From NCBI GenBank assembly GCA_021234155.1, contig JAJEKV010000067.1, forward strand, positions 2,106,755 to 2,170,754: a DNA stretch of 64,000 bases, given 5' to 3'. Below are positions 11,356 through 23,175 of this stretch, piece by piece. The number at the start of each line of letters is the position of its first letter. The stretch's first letter is position 1. The notes under the pieces were generated by a model. That model was given only the letters and a program-made list of their open reading frames with translations. It was not told the origin of the DNA and did not search any database. This DNA comes from Isoetes taiwanensis (lineage: Eukaryota; Streptophyta; Lycopodiopsida; Isoetales; Isoetaceae). The position numbers and the translations under genes were made by a program.

Positions 11356-12345
11356 ATGAAGATGCTTGTAGCCTTATGCTTGATGATGACGACGATGATG
11401 GTTTCGCAAGCAGGAGCACATCCGGTTTCCTTGAAATTAAGATTTCCATATACGCATAATGAGGTGGTGAGAGATATGGAGTTTATTCCTCTTGCCGAAA
11501 TTGCTCATCCTCCAATCATTACAATCGATTGGGGTAAGGATAATAGCTCAACACCAACGACACAAACGCCCATAGTTAACTCAACATCCCCAACTCTAGC
11601 TCCAGCTCCAGCACCAGCGCCGGCACAAGAATCATTTGGAGCAACTTGGGAAGTACCTTCTAATAACTTCTACTCATTGATTGCCATTGATAGAAATGCC
11701 ATCTCCGTCGCCAATCCTCAACCTCATCCTCCTCACCGCCCCATACCTCATCCTCATTCTCAACCCAAATCCTTTCCTCATCCCCGTTCCTCTGCTCATC
11801 CAAAATCTCATCCTCATCCCCGTTCCCCTGCTCATCCAAAATCTCATCCTCATCCCCGTTCCCCTGCTCATCCCAAATCTCATCCCCGTTCCCCTGCTCA
11901 TCCCAAACCTCATCCTCACCCCAAACATTCCAAATCTCATCCACATCCTCCTCCTCCTCACCCCAAATCTCATCCCCATCCTCGTCCTCGTCCTCATCCC
12001 TATCCTCATCCTCTTGTGCCGGCTAGGCATGAACCTCATCATTCCGAGCACAAAGATATCTATGTGCATTATTGGATTGTAGACATTCCTGAAGGAGCGA
12101 ATGATGTTTCTTCTGGAAAGGTTTATTATTCTTATCAAAAACCGGGTCCCTATGTTGACGATAATGGCAATCATAAAATTGAATTTCACTTGGTGAAGCA
12201 ACTGCAACCAGGATTCCTTCACATTCCTAAATACCAACCACGACATCTGCCAGAAACTATAACCTCATCTCACTACCCCTTAGACTGGAGTAATGATGTT
12301 GCCAATACTAGTTTCGTTTGTTCTTCTAGGAGGATTTTCTACTGA
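11356..12345 (+). CDS. Secreted His/Pro-rich repeat protein (329 residues)
   Basis: The protein starts with a typical signal peptide (about residues 1-21: MKMLVALCLMMTTMMVSQAG, then AH), so it should be secreted, probably to the cell wall. Residues about 22-110 form a non-repetitive N-terminal part with a short Ala-Pro run. Residues about 118-225 are a His/Pro/Lys/Ser-rich repeat built from HPHPRSPAHPKS-like units. Residues about 226-329 form a conserved-looking C-terminal domain with HYWIVDIPEGANDVSSGKVY and one Cys near the end. The high His content suggests metal or wall binding, which is inference only. No BURP, extensin SPPPP or other named domain is evident. A TATA box and an AATAAA signal bracket the frame, and it has no intron or disruption. 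It is the only convincing intact host gene in the window. Confidence 0.8.
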   Translation: MKMLVALCLMMTTMMVSQAGAHPVSLKLRFPYTHNEVVRDMEFIPLAEIAHPPIITIDWGKDNSSTPTTQTPIVNSTSPTLAPAPAPAPAQESFGATWEVPSNNFYSLIAIDRNAISVANPQPHPPHRPIPHPHSQPKSFPHPRSSAHPKSHPHPRSPAHPKSHPHPRSPAHPKSHPRSPAHPKPHPHPKHSKSHPHPPPPHPKSHPHPRPRPHPYPHPLVPARHEPHHSEHKDIYVHYWIVDIPEGANDVSSGKVYYSYQKPGPYVDDNGNHKIEFHLVKQLQPGFLHIPKYQPRHLPETITSSHYPLDWSNDVANTSFVCSSRRIFY

Positions 12346-12506
12346 AGGCATCGTGTAAATGTCTTTAGGTTTTTTGTATAGGAATTTATATATATTTATA
12401 TTGAATACTTTTTTTGTGTCTTAATCTTTTGAATAAGTTGCATAGATTATGATGAAAATTTGTTTTTTCAGTTGATATTTTTCATCTATTATTTCTAAAC
12501 ATAAAC

Positions 12507-12512
12507 AATAAA
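12507..12512 (+). terminator. Poly(A) signal of the His/Pro-rich protein gene
   Basis: AATAAA lies 162 bp after the stop codon, in a T-rich 3' flank typical of plant 3' UTRs. Confidence 0.5.
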
Positions 12513-12934
12513 GTCTCATTTTTTGCCGTTCTTATTTTTCGTCCTCTAATGATTCCAAATTGAGACACCAAGGCTTTTCTAATTTCCTTTGAGGTGATCT
12601 TAAAAAAGACGAGAATTTTGTTTTGTAAGCATGAGTTGACATGTTGCATTGATATGGAAAAAAAGAGTCATGCTTGGGGCAAGGGTGGGTGGGCTTGTAA
12701 GAGGAATTTATATATAATTTGTTTAAATAGTAATACTTTTGCAACATAAAATATATACTTGTTAATATTTGTATAGGGCCTTTCAATTGAGAATATATTA
12801 AGCAATTATTGCATAAACCAAACCAATTCGATACCCTCAATTGGGTGAATGGCATGTTCTGGGTAGTATAAATTAGATGACATGTATTGATTATGGATTT
12901 AGGAGTGGCCTAAGAGCAATAAAGTTTGACTTAC

Positions 12935-13170
12935 TCAACCAACTCGAGTCTATTAAATATCAAAACATTTTTGCCTGGATGTAACGAAGTTTCGCTTGCT
13001 CAACCAACTAGAGTCTGTTAAATATCAAAACACTTTTGCCTGGATGTAACACGTTCAATGTTCGAACAAGGTTTGATGCTCAAATGAGAAATGCACAATT
13101 AACCTTCTTTAACTGGAAATGCTTCTAGTTGATAAGCCTTCTTTAACTGGAAATGCTTCTAGTTGATAAA
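12935..13170. repeat. Two short tandem duplications
   Basis: At about 12935-13050 a unit of about 68 bp containing CTCAACCAACT-GAGTCT and TTTTGCCTGGATGTAAC is duplicated. At about 13103-13168 a 34-bp unit containing CTTCTTTAACTGGAAATGC is duplicated almost exactly. No coding role is seen. Confidence 0.75.
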
Positions 13171-13965
13171 TTAAGTGCAAACATTTCTTTTCCAATTCTA
13201 AATCTCTTTGTCATGGCATAATTAATTAACTCCTCTATAAGTGCAGATAGGGAGAGTTAAAGTGGAACAAACTGATCGGCATTACCTATATGGTTTACAT
13301 TCCCAAATTGCAGAGCAAACCCGTATAAGGACAACAGGCGAAATTGCTTAGCTTATCTTCACGATTGATAAAGGTGACACCGTATCAAAGGTAGATAGCA
13401 AAGAATTTATTTGTATGACAGTGGGACACTATCACGCAATAGCCCAAAATTGGAAAATAATCCAGCTTTCGGATTTTTTATTGGAGTGCTACACTAGAAG
13501 AGGATGATAGCAATGAAAAATTGAAGCCTATTACAACAATTAGGAGTGGCGCAAAGATGGCCCGATGCCCATCTACATGAGTCGTGCTTAACAATGGTCA
13601 AGATCGCCCAAAACCGAATCCAACGGTTCGAGCCTACCACAACTACAAAAGGACCTAGAAATTGGCTATAAATAGAGGAAGGCCACCTCTTTTACAAGGG
13701 TATGTTGTGCATATCTAGTGTGAAGGATATTAAAGATCAAATCCTGTACTAGAGGTAGTCGGAGTAGGACGTGGAGTTGGAGCAGGGGGATCGCAGCAAT
13801 GTTTTGCGATTGTAAGATCTGCATCTGCCTCAGACTAGGATTGCAGCTTCCCCCTTGCAGCGGATCCTCTTAACTGGGCCAACTTATGCCTGTGGAACTC
13901 TTATTGTGCTGGAGTGAGATCTCGGTCAACATACAAGCTGATGGCAAACGCAGAAGCAACATGCG
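13171..13965. other. Intergenic stretch with a TATA-like site
   Basis: No gene is recognised. TATAAATA at 13667-13674 is followed by about 290 bp rich in G and ending at the minisatellite. This resembles a promoter or the U3-R part of a worn LTR, but I see no matching terminus or partner copy. Confidence 0.3.
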
Positions 13966-16702
13966 GCGCACAAGTGTTGGAGTCTAGGTGGCATGTTTGA
14001 GCCACCTGGCATGTTGAAGCCAACGTGGCATGTTGGAGCCTAGGTGGCAGGTGGCATGCTTGAGCCACCTTGGCATGTTTGAGCCTAGGTGGCATGTTGG
14101 AGCATGCGTGGCATGTTTGGGCCTAGGTGGCATGTTGGAGCCCGCGTGGCATGTTTGAGCCACCTTGGCATGTTTGAGCCTAGGTGGCATGTTGGAGTCC
14201 AGGTGGACTGTTGGTTCCTAGGTGGTATGTTGGAGCCTAGGTGGCATGTTTGAGCCACCTTGGCATGTTGAAGCCCAGGTGGCATGTTGGACTCTAGGTG
14301 GTGTGCTTGAGCCACCTTGGCATGTTTGAGCCTACGTGGCATCTTGGAGCCCGTGTGGCATGTTTGAGCCACCTTGGCATGCTTAAGCCTAGGTGGCATG
14401 TTGGAGCCTAGGTGGCATATTGGAGTCTCGATGGCATGATGGATTCTAGGTGGCATGTGTGAGCCACCTTGGCATGTTGGAGCCTAGGTGGCGTGCTTGA
14501 GCCACCTTGGAATGTTTGATCTTAGGTGGTATGTTGGAGCCTACGTGGCATGTTTGAGCCATCTTGGCATGTCTAGGTGGCATGTTGGAGAGCACGTGGC
14601 ATGTTTGAGCCTAGGTGGCATGTTGGAGCCTAGGTGGCATGTTTGAGCCACTTGGCATGTTGGAGCCTAGGTGTCATGTTGGAGCCCCCACGTAGGTGGC
14701 ATGTTGGAGCCTAGGTGGCGTATTTGTGCCATCTTGGCATGTTTGAGCCACCTTGGCATGTTGAAGCCTAGACGTTATGTTGGAGCCTAGGTGGCATGTT
14801 TGAGCCACCTTAGCATGTTGGAGCTTAGGTGGCATGTTTGAGCCACCTTGGCATGTTGGAGCTTAGCTGGCATGTTTGAGCCTAGGTGGCATGTTGGAGC
14901 CTAAATATGGCATGTTTTAGCCATATTGGCATGTTTAAGCCACCTTGGCAAGTTAAAGCCTAGGTGGCATGTTGGAGCCCCCGTGCCATGTTTGAGCCAC
15001 CTTGGCATGCTTGAGCCTAGGTGGCATGTTGGATTCTAGGTGGTGTTTGACCCACCTTGGCATGTTAGGTGGCATGCTTGAGCCACCTTTGCATGTTTGA
15101 GTGTAGGTTGCCCACCTAGCAAGTCTGAGCTACCTTGGCATGTTTGAGCCTAGGTGGCAAGTTGGAGCCACATGGCATGTTTGAGATACCTTGGCATGTT
15201 GGAGCCTAGGTGGCATGTTTGAGCCTAGGTGGCATGTTTGAGCCATCTTGGCATGTTTGAGCCACCTTGGCATCTTAGAGCCTAGGTGGCATGTTGGAGC
15301 CCGTATGGCATGTTTGAGACACTTTGGCATGTTGGAGCCTAGGTGGCATGTTGGAACCTAGGTGGCGTGTTTGAGCCACCTTGGCATGCTTGAGCCTAGG
15401 TGGTATGTTGGAGCCCATGTAGCATGTTTGAGCCACCTTGGCATGTTTGAGCCTAGGTGGCATGTTGGAGCCTAGGTGGCATGTTGGAGCCTAGGTGGCG
15501 TGTTTGAGCCATCTTGGCATGTTTGAGCCACCTTGGCATGTTAGAGCCTAGGTGACATATTGGTGCCCGCGTGGCATTTTTGAGCTACCTTGGCATGTTA
15601 GAACCTAGGTGGCATGTTGGAGCCCACGTCACATGTTTGTACCACCTTGGCGTGTTGGAGCCTAGGTGGCATATTGGAGTCTAGATGGCATGTTGGAGCC
15701 TAGGTGGCATGTTTGAGCCACCTTTGCATGTCAAAGCCTAGCTGGCATGTTGGAGCCTAGGTGGCGTGCTTGAGCCACCTTGGCATGTTTGAGCCTAGGT
15801 GGCATGTTGGAGCCCCCATGGCATGTTTGAGCCACCTTGACATGCTTGAGATTAGGTGGTATGTTGAGCCACCTTAGCATGTTAAAGCCTAAGTGGCATG
15901 TTGGAACCCGCGTGGCATGTTTGAGCCACCTTGGCATGCTTGAGCCTAGATGGCATATTGGAGCCCAGGTGGTATAATGGAGTCTAGGTGGCATGTTGGA
16001 TTCTAGGTGGCATGTTTGGCCACCTTGGCATGTTGGAGCCTAGGTGGGATGTTGGAACCCATGTTGCGTGCTTCAGCCACCTTGGCATGTTTGAGCCCAT
16101 GTGGCATGTTTGAACCACCTTGGCATGCTTGAGCCCAGGTGTCATGTTGGAGCCTAGGTGGCATATTGAAGTCTAGGTGGCATGTTGGATTCTAGCTGGC
16201 ATGTGTGAGCCGCCTTGGCTTGTTGGAGGCTAGGTGAAGTGCTTGAGCCACCTTGGCATGTTTGATCCTAGCTGGCATGTTATGGAGCCCGCGTGGCATG
16301 TTTGAGCCAACTTGGCATGTTGGAGGCTAGGTGGCACGTTCGAGTTTAGGTGGAGTGCTTGAGGCATCTTGGCATGTTTGGGCCTAGGTGGCATGTTGGA
16401 GCCCGCGTGGCATGTTTGAGCCACCTTGACATGTTTGAGCCTAGGTGACATGTTGGAGCCCACTTGGCATGTTTGAGCCTCGGTGGCATGTTGAGCCTAG
16501 GTGGCATATTTGAGCCACCTTGGCACGTTGGAGCCTAGATGGCATGTTAGAACCTAGGTGGTGTGCTTGACACACCTTGGCATTTTTTTTGCCTAGGTGG
16601 CATGTCGGAGCCCGCGTGGCATGTTTGAGCCACCTTGGCATATTGGAGCCTAGGTGGCATGTTGGAGCGCACGTGGCCTGTTTGAGCGTAGGTGGCATGT
16701 TG
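13966..16702. repeat. 19-bp minisatellite array, left segment
   Basis: Tandem 19-bp monomers in two alternating forms, GGCATGTTGGAGCCTAGGT and GGCATGTTTGAGCCACCTT, with variants ending in CGCGT, CACGT or CATGT. About 140 monomers, diverged by substitutions and small indels. Where the two forms alternate, AGGTGGC and GCCACCT face each other around an 8-nt spacer, so the array is full of short dyads. Open frames here (His/Pro/Lys-rich on the minus strand) are by-products of the repeat. The array is cut at 16702 by the LTR complex and resumes at 43434. Confidence 0.95.
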
Positions 16703-18343
16703 TGACGCTCCCTACTAAATATACGGCTCCCAGCCGTACACTCCGTAGGAAATCCCCCATCCGGTCCTCCGACCGCACGGGCCCTCCGTCTATCCCGCAC
16801 TCTGGGATCATCGTAGTGCGAGAAGGGGACACGAAGGTGTCTTGCGCGCCCTTCCCCTAGGGCTCCTATCACAGCGGAAGCATAAACATCGTCAGAACTA
16901 GCAATAACAATACATCATACTACCTCGATGGGTAGCTCATCCACATATCCATAGGTGCAAAGAACATAATCATATGCCATAAAACATGAGAGCTCCTACC
17001 CGTGGCTCCGACACATAAGGAGGTAAACTGACTGGATAGGCCTCAAGATAGAGCAGACCGAGTCATAACAATGGCGGGGCTGGCTATAGACAATGGCTAG
17101 GGTTGACCATTCCATCCGCCCCTTCCTGTGCATACTTTGCAGATGGGCTAGATCAGGCTCTGGCATGACTCTAGCCTTCTGGATACGCAATCCCATGGCA
17201 TCACCAATCGGGACTACTCCAGGTTGCATCTCCCTGGTCCGTCGAGGCAGGAAGGGTTGCATCTCCCCTTCCCGGGGCCTAGAGGCTCCTCGGGCGGCTA
17301 GAGAATCGTGGCGACACACGATTCATACCCGACTGAACCCCCCAAACAAGAGCCAAGCTGATACTTGTAACTCTTGAAAGGCAGGGCGACACCATTGCCC
17401 CAGGAGGTGTCGGACCCATGCTCGGCCCACACGAAGTGACCGACCATAAGCCTAGCCCACTATGGGATCCCCCGTAGCCCCCACTCGGCAGGGATCCTCC
17501 CTCCGCAATGCCTCTAGCCCCGTTGTGTAGTGCTTAGCCACATCATAGCCCCAATAGCCCGGTGGGTTCCTATGCACAGGCCGCATCTAATAGGAACTAA
17601 GGGATCTATACTAGGAGCATACTACATACGGCCCTAGGTCTCTACCCCCCTTCCCAATACAAGAGGAGCAAACATGATCAACCATCATCACATCACATCA
17701 TATCATGGTAACATCATAAGAACATCTTAACCTAATCATACATATCTAACTTACAGTTAGGGTTCCTTGATTAGGGTTCAAGATGTTCAACAAAGGTTCT
17801 AGGATGGCTCTACTCTAGATACAACATACAGACCCATCTGGAGGACTAACTTCCGGATGAACCACTATGAACTCTACTCCACCTACCTGCTCCAGACGCA
17901 CTTCCTCCCATCTCTGGTGTCTCCATTGCTCCTTGACGTGGTCGAAGTCGTGCTCCCTCCACGATCATACACACACCCGGGGGCTGCTTTGCACTGTGCT
18001 ATGCTACGACGAGCGATGCTCGAACGGGGTTTTGAAAAGCGTGATGAGTGTTCAGGTGCTAGAGTCAGGAAAAGGGGTCTAGGGTTAGGGTTTGAGCCAA
18101 TATAGGTGAGGGTCCACATGGGATGCCACGTGGCACCACTAGGATGGGGCCGTGTGGCAGTTGCCCAATAGGATAAGGCCATATGGAAATGGGCCTTATC
18201 CTAAGGTTATCTAAGTTAAACAATTAACTTAGATATATGCCCCTTGCCACTTCTAAGGTATACAAGGCTACATGTGTAGACTTGTATAGTGACAGGTCCA
18301 GGAATATACGTATTTATGGCGTATATTCCCCTGGAACATCACA
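16703..18343 (-). repeat. 3' LTR of element A (1641 bp)
   Basis: Starts TGTGACGCTCCC and ends GGAACATCACA on the + strand, giving a short terminal inverted repeat TGTGA/TCACA. It is closely similar throughout to the LTRs at 42100-43433, 49381-51016 and 60811-62451. Open frames inside it are not conserved as protein. Confidence 0.9.
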
Positions 18344-18356
18344 TTCTCCCTCCCTT
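18344..18356 (-). other. Polypurine tract of element A
   Basis: Immediately inside the 3' LTR the minus strand is AAGGGAGGGAGAA, a purine run in the position that primes plus-strand DNA synthesis. The same tract adjoins the LTR at 62451. Confidence 0.75.
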
Positions 18357-19187
18357 AGGACAATGCTGTCCTCAGCATTGCGCTAAGGTGGCGAACCTAT
18401 CCTATCCCTGCAAAACAACATAAGCATACAATTTTAATTTAATTTTAAACGATCAACTTCCTTATTAAGAGTTAATTGTCAAAATTTTAGGCTATATTTG
18501 TATCTATACAAAATTATATAGCCTTAACAAGGATACTCCCTATAATAATTCAAAACATTATTATAAGAGTTATTAGGGTTCATAATTTAAATCTAAATCA
18601 TGGTTCCCTCATCTTCTCGTAATGCGCCCCTCCTCGATGCTCGCTTCTCATTTGCCTGCACGAGTAGCACATTACGTTAGTTAGTTAATAAATTTGTGGT
18701 TTTAGGGGACCACCCCCCTTACCCTACTACCTTGCACTCGATCATGGCCTTTTCGGATTTGAGCTTAAGGACCATTTAAGATGATCCCATCATTGCCCAT
18801 GATCAAGTGCTACCTTGTACTCGGTTACCCGGTGCCAAGTACCCCTAGTGCATCATGCCCCAAGGGTTTTAAGCTAGGGAACGTCTCACGATCCCATCAT
18901 CGCGCATGATCACTTTGACCTTCACCATGACCCCCCTATGGCCAGGTGTGCGAGCCCCGCATCGCGGCATATTGAGCATCCGACAGATGTCCCATCATCG
19001 CCTACTATGCTTCACTTCCTCTCTCCCATGACCCTATTGGTCATGCGCACCTCTTGGTGCATGTTGGCCTAGAGAATGCCTTAAAGGCGTATCTCATCAT
19101 CGCCTACACGTTCCAAGATTCTGGCATATGCATTCCACTAGCTAGAATACAATTGCCAGAGCTAAGGCTAACTAAAAAACATACTAG
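18357..19187 (-). other. 3' untranslated internal region of element A
   Basis: Non-coding spacer between the chromodomain stop and the polypurine tract. It is conserved in elements C and D (51017-51860 and 62465-63296), including CCCATCATCGCC-type repeats around 18790-19000. No gene seen. Confidence 0.6.
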
Positions 19188-20530
19188 CTAGCCTCCTGGC
19201 AAGTCGGGGTCGACCAAGTCGGAGACGACTCGCCCATCAAACTCCTTCATGAAGTCCGGATATTGCTTCTCCAAATCCTGCTTCAATACCCATGTTGCGT
19301 CTTCCACGGGCAAGTGCTTCCACTTGACCAAATACTGGAGGAACTGAGATCTCCTAGTCTTCTTGAATGACTTATCAAGAAGCAATTCAGGCACAATTTC
19401 AACTTGCTCTTCTGTCATTTCCAACAAAGTTGGAGTGCCCAAAACCTCCTCAGGGTTTGGGTTGTGCCTTTTCAATAAACTTACGTGGAAGACCTTGTGA
19501 ACTTTGAGATGGGCCCGAAGACCCAACTTGTAGGCTTGAGAGCCCACTCTCTCCAAAATCTTGAACGGACCAGCCCACCTACAAGCTTCTTGCAATTCCC
19601 TATGCGAAGCTTAGCTTGCTTTACCTTGATCTTCAACCACACGCTATCGCCTACCTTGAACTCCCTTATGGTCCTGTGCCTGTCGGGTACACTCTTCTGC
19701 CGACTTCTTGCTGCTAATAAGTACCCCCTTACTTCTTCCACCAGCTGCTGCATATCTCCTAGCATCTGCTGGGATACTTCAACCTTTGACACAGGATTGT
19801 GCCAAGTATTTGGGGTTAGGCACTTGTACCCGTAATTGATCATGAAGGGAGACATCTGGGATGACTCCTGTTTCGTACTATTGTAGGCGAATTCTACCAA
19901 GTGGATGTAATCATCCCACTTGGATTGCTTGTTCCACACATAACTTCTGAGCATATCTTCGATGATGCGATTCGTCCGCTCCGTCTTGCCATCCATCTGA
20001 GGATAGTATGCCGTGCTCATCGAGAGCTTGGTCTGGATCGTAGCAAAAAGATCTTGCCAGAATGCACTCATGAACTTGGAATCTCTGTCTGATATTATCT
20101 CTCGAGGCATGCCATGGAGTCTAAAAATCTCCTTTACAAATAGCTTGGCAGTATCTAAGGCTGTGTCCGTAGTTTTGCAAGGCACAAAGTGTGCCATCTT
20201 AGATAATTTGTCTACGACCATTAATGCATCTTTGCCTCGTAGAGTTCTAGGAAGTCCTGTGATAAAATCCATGCTTACCACTTCCCATTTTGCATTCGGC
20301 ACTGCTAAAGGTTCCAAGGCTCCCGGGATTCGAAGCTGCTCTGCCTTAGTCTGCTGGCACAACTGGCACTCCCGAATATATCTGGCTATCTGTTTCTTCA
20401 TCCCCGGCCAGAAATAGCTACTCCGAATCTTGAAATACGTCTTCATAAACCCCGCATGCCCTGCTATTGGGTTGTTCCGTGTGTCATGAAGAATTAACTT
20501 CCTTATGCACCTGATGATTCGGGCACACAC
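19188..20530 (-). pseudogene. Integrase with C-terminal chromodomain (element A pol, 3' part)
   Basis: The minus-strand frame 20530-19481 shows the zinc-binding His/Cys region (HDTRNNPIAGHAGF and later ECQLCQQTK). The DDE core follows, with Asp in SMDFITGLP, Asp in IISDRDSKF, and Glu in KTERTNRIIEDML. A small deletion and frameshift near 19560 leads into frame 19595-19188. There, residues about 69-119 form a chromodomain (LLLDKSFKKT, then FLQYLVKWKHLPVEDATW and DLEKQYPDFMKEF). This places the element among chromoviruses, whose chromodomain is thought to steer integration to histone-marked chromatin. Start positions here come from frameshifts; the natural protein is part of a Pol polyprotein. 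Confidence 0.9.
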
Positions 20531-22159
20531 AACTTATCTTTATGGTATAACAGGTTGCCTTCCTTTCTATAATGCTTGAAGGCTTCCCGTTCCTTATCTG
20601 TTCTAGCCTCCTTAGAGAGGCTTGCCCATACCTCCTTGAAATCACCATCAGATGGTAATGCCTCCTCAATTTTCTTGCCACATGCACTTGAGAGAGTCGA
20701 TATAGCATTACAATATGTTCTCGTCTCAAGGGGTCTTCTAGAGAGAGCATCAGCAACCACATTCAACTTACCCGGTTTATAAGCGATCTCAAAATCATAT
20801 CCATCCACCTCCTTTGCCTGAGATTGAGGAGTGGTTGGGTAAAGATGTGTTGGAGGCTCTGGTGATCAGTATCTAACTGAAATTTCCTTCCAAGCAAATA
20901 ATGCCTCCAAATACGAAGCGCTCTCACAATAGCTAGAAGTTCCTGATCATGGGTTGGATAACGCTGCTCGGCGTCATTCAACTTCTTGGAATCATAGTCT
21001 ACCACTCTTCCTTCTTGCATAAGGACTCCACCTGTTGCTATCTTACTTGCATCCATTGCTACTATCTTGTCCTTATCTGGATCCGGCAGAACTAGCACTG
21101 GTGCTGTTGTTAAGGCTTCCTTAAGCTTTTCAAATGAAGCTTGAACATTTTCTAGCCAATGTGCTCTCCAATCTTTCACCTTAACACTTTTAGTGAGGTC
21201 CGTCAAAGGGAACGCCCACTTAGCGAAGTCCTCCACGAACTTCCTGTAATAACCTGCCAGACCTAGAAAGCTCCTCACTTCTGCCACATTCCTTGGAGCT
21301 GGCCAATCAACTACTGCTTCGATCTTTGCGGGGTTGGTGGAGATCCCTTCAGCTGATATCACGTGGCCCAAGTACTCCACTCTTTCGGTAGCAAAGTGGC
21401 ATTTGGAGAGCTTTCCATACAACCGATGACGTCTCAATTTCTCCAACACTTTCCTCAAATGCTGACAATGATCTTCAATGGACTTGCTGTAGACTAGAAT
21501 GTCGTCGAAGAAAACAATGACAAACTCATCTAAGAACTCCCTGAAGATGTCGTTCATGAGACGCATAAAAGTTGCCGGGGCATTCGATAATCCAAAGGGC
21601 ATTACCGTAAACTCAAAGCGCCATACCGCGTTCTAAAGGCAGTCTTATGGATATCTTCTTCCTCTATCCTTATTTGATGGTACCCTGACCTTAAGTCAAT
21701 CTTAGAGAATACTTTTGCTCCTTGGAGCTGGTCCATCAAATCATCTGCCCTTGGCAAAGCATACTTATTCTTTATCGTCTGCTTGTTGAGATGGCGATAA
21801 TCTGTGCACATTCTTAAACTCCCGTCCTTCTTCTTCACGAAGAGTATGGGTGCTCTAAAAGGAGATACACTTGCTCTAATAAATCCAAGGTCAAGCAATT
21901 CCTGTAGCTGCTTCTTGAGCTCAATCAACTCCGGGGTGCTCATCCTATAAGGTGCCTTACTGGTAGGCTTCACATCTGGAGCTAGTGTGATTTCACACTC
22001 CACACCCTTATAAGGTGGCAGCTGATGGATTTGATCCGAAAATACATCATTGAACTCTCTCACAAGCCTTGCTACTGGCTTGGGCAGCTGATTTCCACTT
22101 AAGTCACTTCCTTTCTCTTTAGTTGGTTCAATTTCCTCTAACCTCAGAATATACTCCAC
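20503..22159 (-). pseudogene. Reverse transcriptase and RNase H (element A pol, middle)
   Basis: Frame 22159-21602 carries the RT palm start ([33 protein letters not shown]). A one-base frameshift near 21610 leads into frame 21602-20763, with [18 protein letters not shown], the catalytic FFDDILVYS box and [10 protein letters not shown]. RNase H follows, with [16 protein letters not shown] and QLDTDHQSL. Another small deletion near 20800 and an extra base near 20510 shift the frame into integrase. The order is the usual Ty3/gypsy PR-RT-RH-IN. It is not functional as it stands. Confidence 0.9.
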
Positions 22160-22186
22160 CTTGTTTCTTTCTATACTTTTCCTTAG

Positions 22187-22546
22187 CTACTTCAAAGAAA
22201 TACACTGCATGGGAAAAGCTACCTTCTTACCTTTCACTATGAATCTGGTGCCGTCTGGTGCAGTCATGGAGATCTCATTACGATCGCAGTCAATCATCGC
22301 TTTAGCCGGCTTTAGGAACTCCATTCTCACTATAAGGTCATACTTTCCAATATCCATGACCTCTGCTCCCATCGGCCACTTGCTTCCACTAAGGTCTATG
22401 TCAAATGTGATCCTCCTCCCCTTAATGTGGCGAATGGCACCATTTGCCATATTAACTGGTCTTGGCTTGGACTTCAAAACTTTATTCTTCATTAGGGCAG
22501 CCAGCCTAGGAGAGGCAAAGTTATGAGAGCTACCTGTATCTATCAA
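22187..22546 (-). pseudogene. Aspartic protease (element A pol, 5' part)
   Basis: The frame contains IDTGSSHNFASPRLA, the DTGSS active site of retroelement aspartic proteases, then the flap-side region (WPMGAEVMDIGKYDLIVRME). It ends at a TAG at 22187-22189. The same frame continues past that stop into the RT start, so a single stop separates them. Upstream, the link to gag is broken by the hAT-like MITE at 22564. Confidence 0.88.
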
Positions 22547-22555
22547 GACTAGATA

Positions 22556-23175
22556 TGGACTGCCATGGAATAATTTAAGGGCTAAACTTAGCTATTTGGC
22601 GATTTTTTAGGACATTTTCAAAAAAATTTGGCTAAAGTAAATGGAAAAAATTGGGAAAAAAATAATAATTTTAGCTTAACTTTTTCCGGGACTGCACCAA
22701 CCCTGGAGCTCTTTAGCCAAACACTAGAAAGTAAGAGAGTGAAATTTTGTATTGTTTAGCCAAACCATAGAAACTTTTAGAATGAATTTCGGGCTAGTTT
22801 AGCTGACATCACTCTAGTTTATATGAAATATATGATTAGTAGTTTAGTTTCTAGCATTATGAATTAATTTGAGTCCTAGACTTGGCTAGTTAACTTTATT
22901 TTAGAATGTTTTCTCAAAGAAAATGACTAAAATAAGTGGAAACGATTGAAAAAAAGTATAGTAATTTGGCTTAATATTTTTTGTTGGCCACACCATAGAA
23001 ATTTTTGGGATGATGTTTGGGTTAGTTTAGCTAAACGCTAGAAAGTATGAGAGGAAAAATGTGTAGAGTTTAGCTAAACCACAGAAAGTTTTGGGATTAA
23101 TATCGAGCAAGTTTAGCTAAAGTCATTCTGGCTAATAAGAAATATGCGATTAGTAATTTATTCCCTGTGGACTGC
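22556..23175. mobile_element. hAT-like MITE inside element A
   Basis: The element occupies 22564-23167 (604 bp), between perfect 8-bp repeats TGGACTGC at 22556-22563 and 23168-23175, the duplication length of hAT elements. Ends are imperfect inverted repeats: CATGGAATAATTTA at the left, and CAGGGAATAAATTA for the right end on the other strand. The empty site is seen in element C near 55205-55235, where gag and protease adjoin directly. Inside are diverged repeats of TTTAGC-AAAC-TAGAAA type. There is no coding capacity. Confidence 0.85.

Noticed and set aside
11660-12246. Long antisense ORFs over the His/Pro-rich gene
   Set aside because: They mirror the repeat on the other strand and give Arg/Met or Glu/Asp-rich products. 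The sense frame has a signal peptide, TATA box and poly(A) site.
13966-16702. CRISPR-like array or repeat protein (His/Pro/Lys-rich frames)
   Set aside because: Monomers are directly adjacent with no unique spacers, and the open frames arise only because 19-bp repeats shift frame with few stops.
16650-17377. Open frames on both strands in the LTR
   Set aside because: LTR sequence; frames are not preserved as protein between the four LTR copies.
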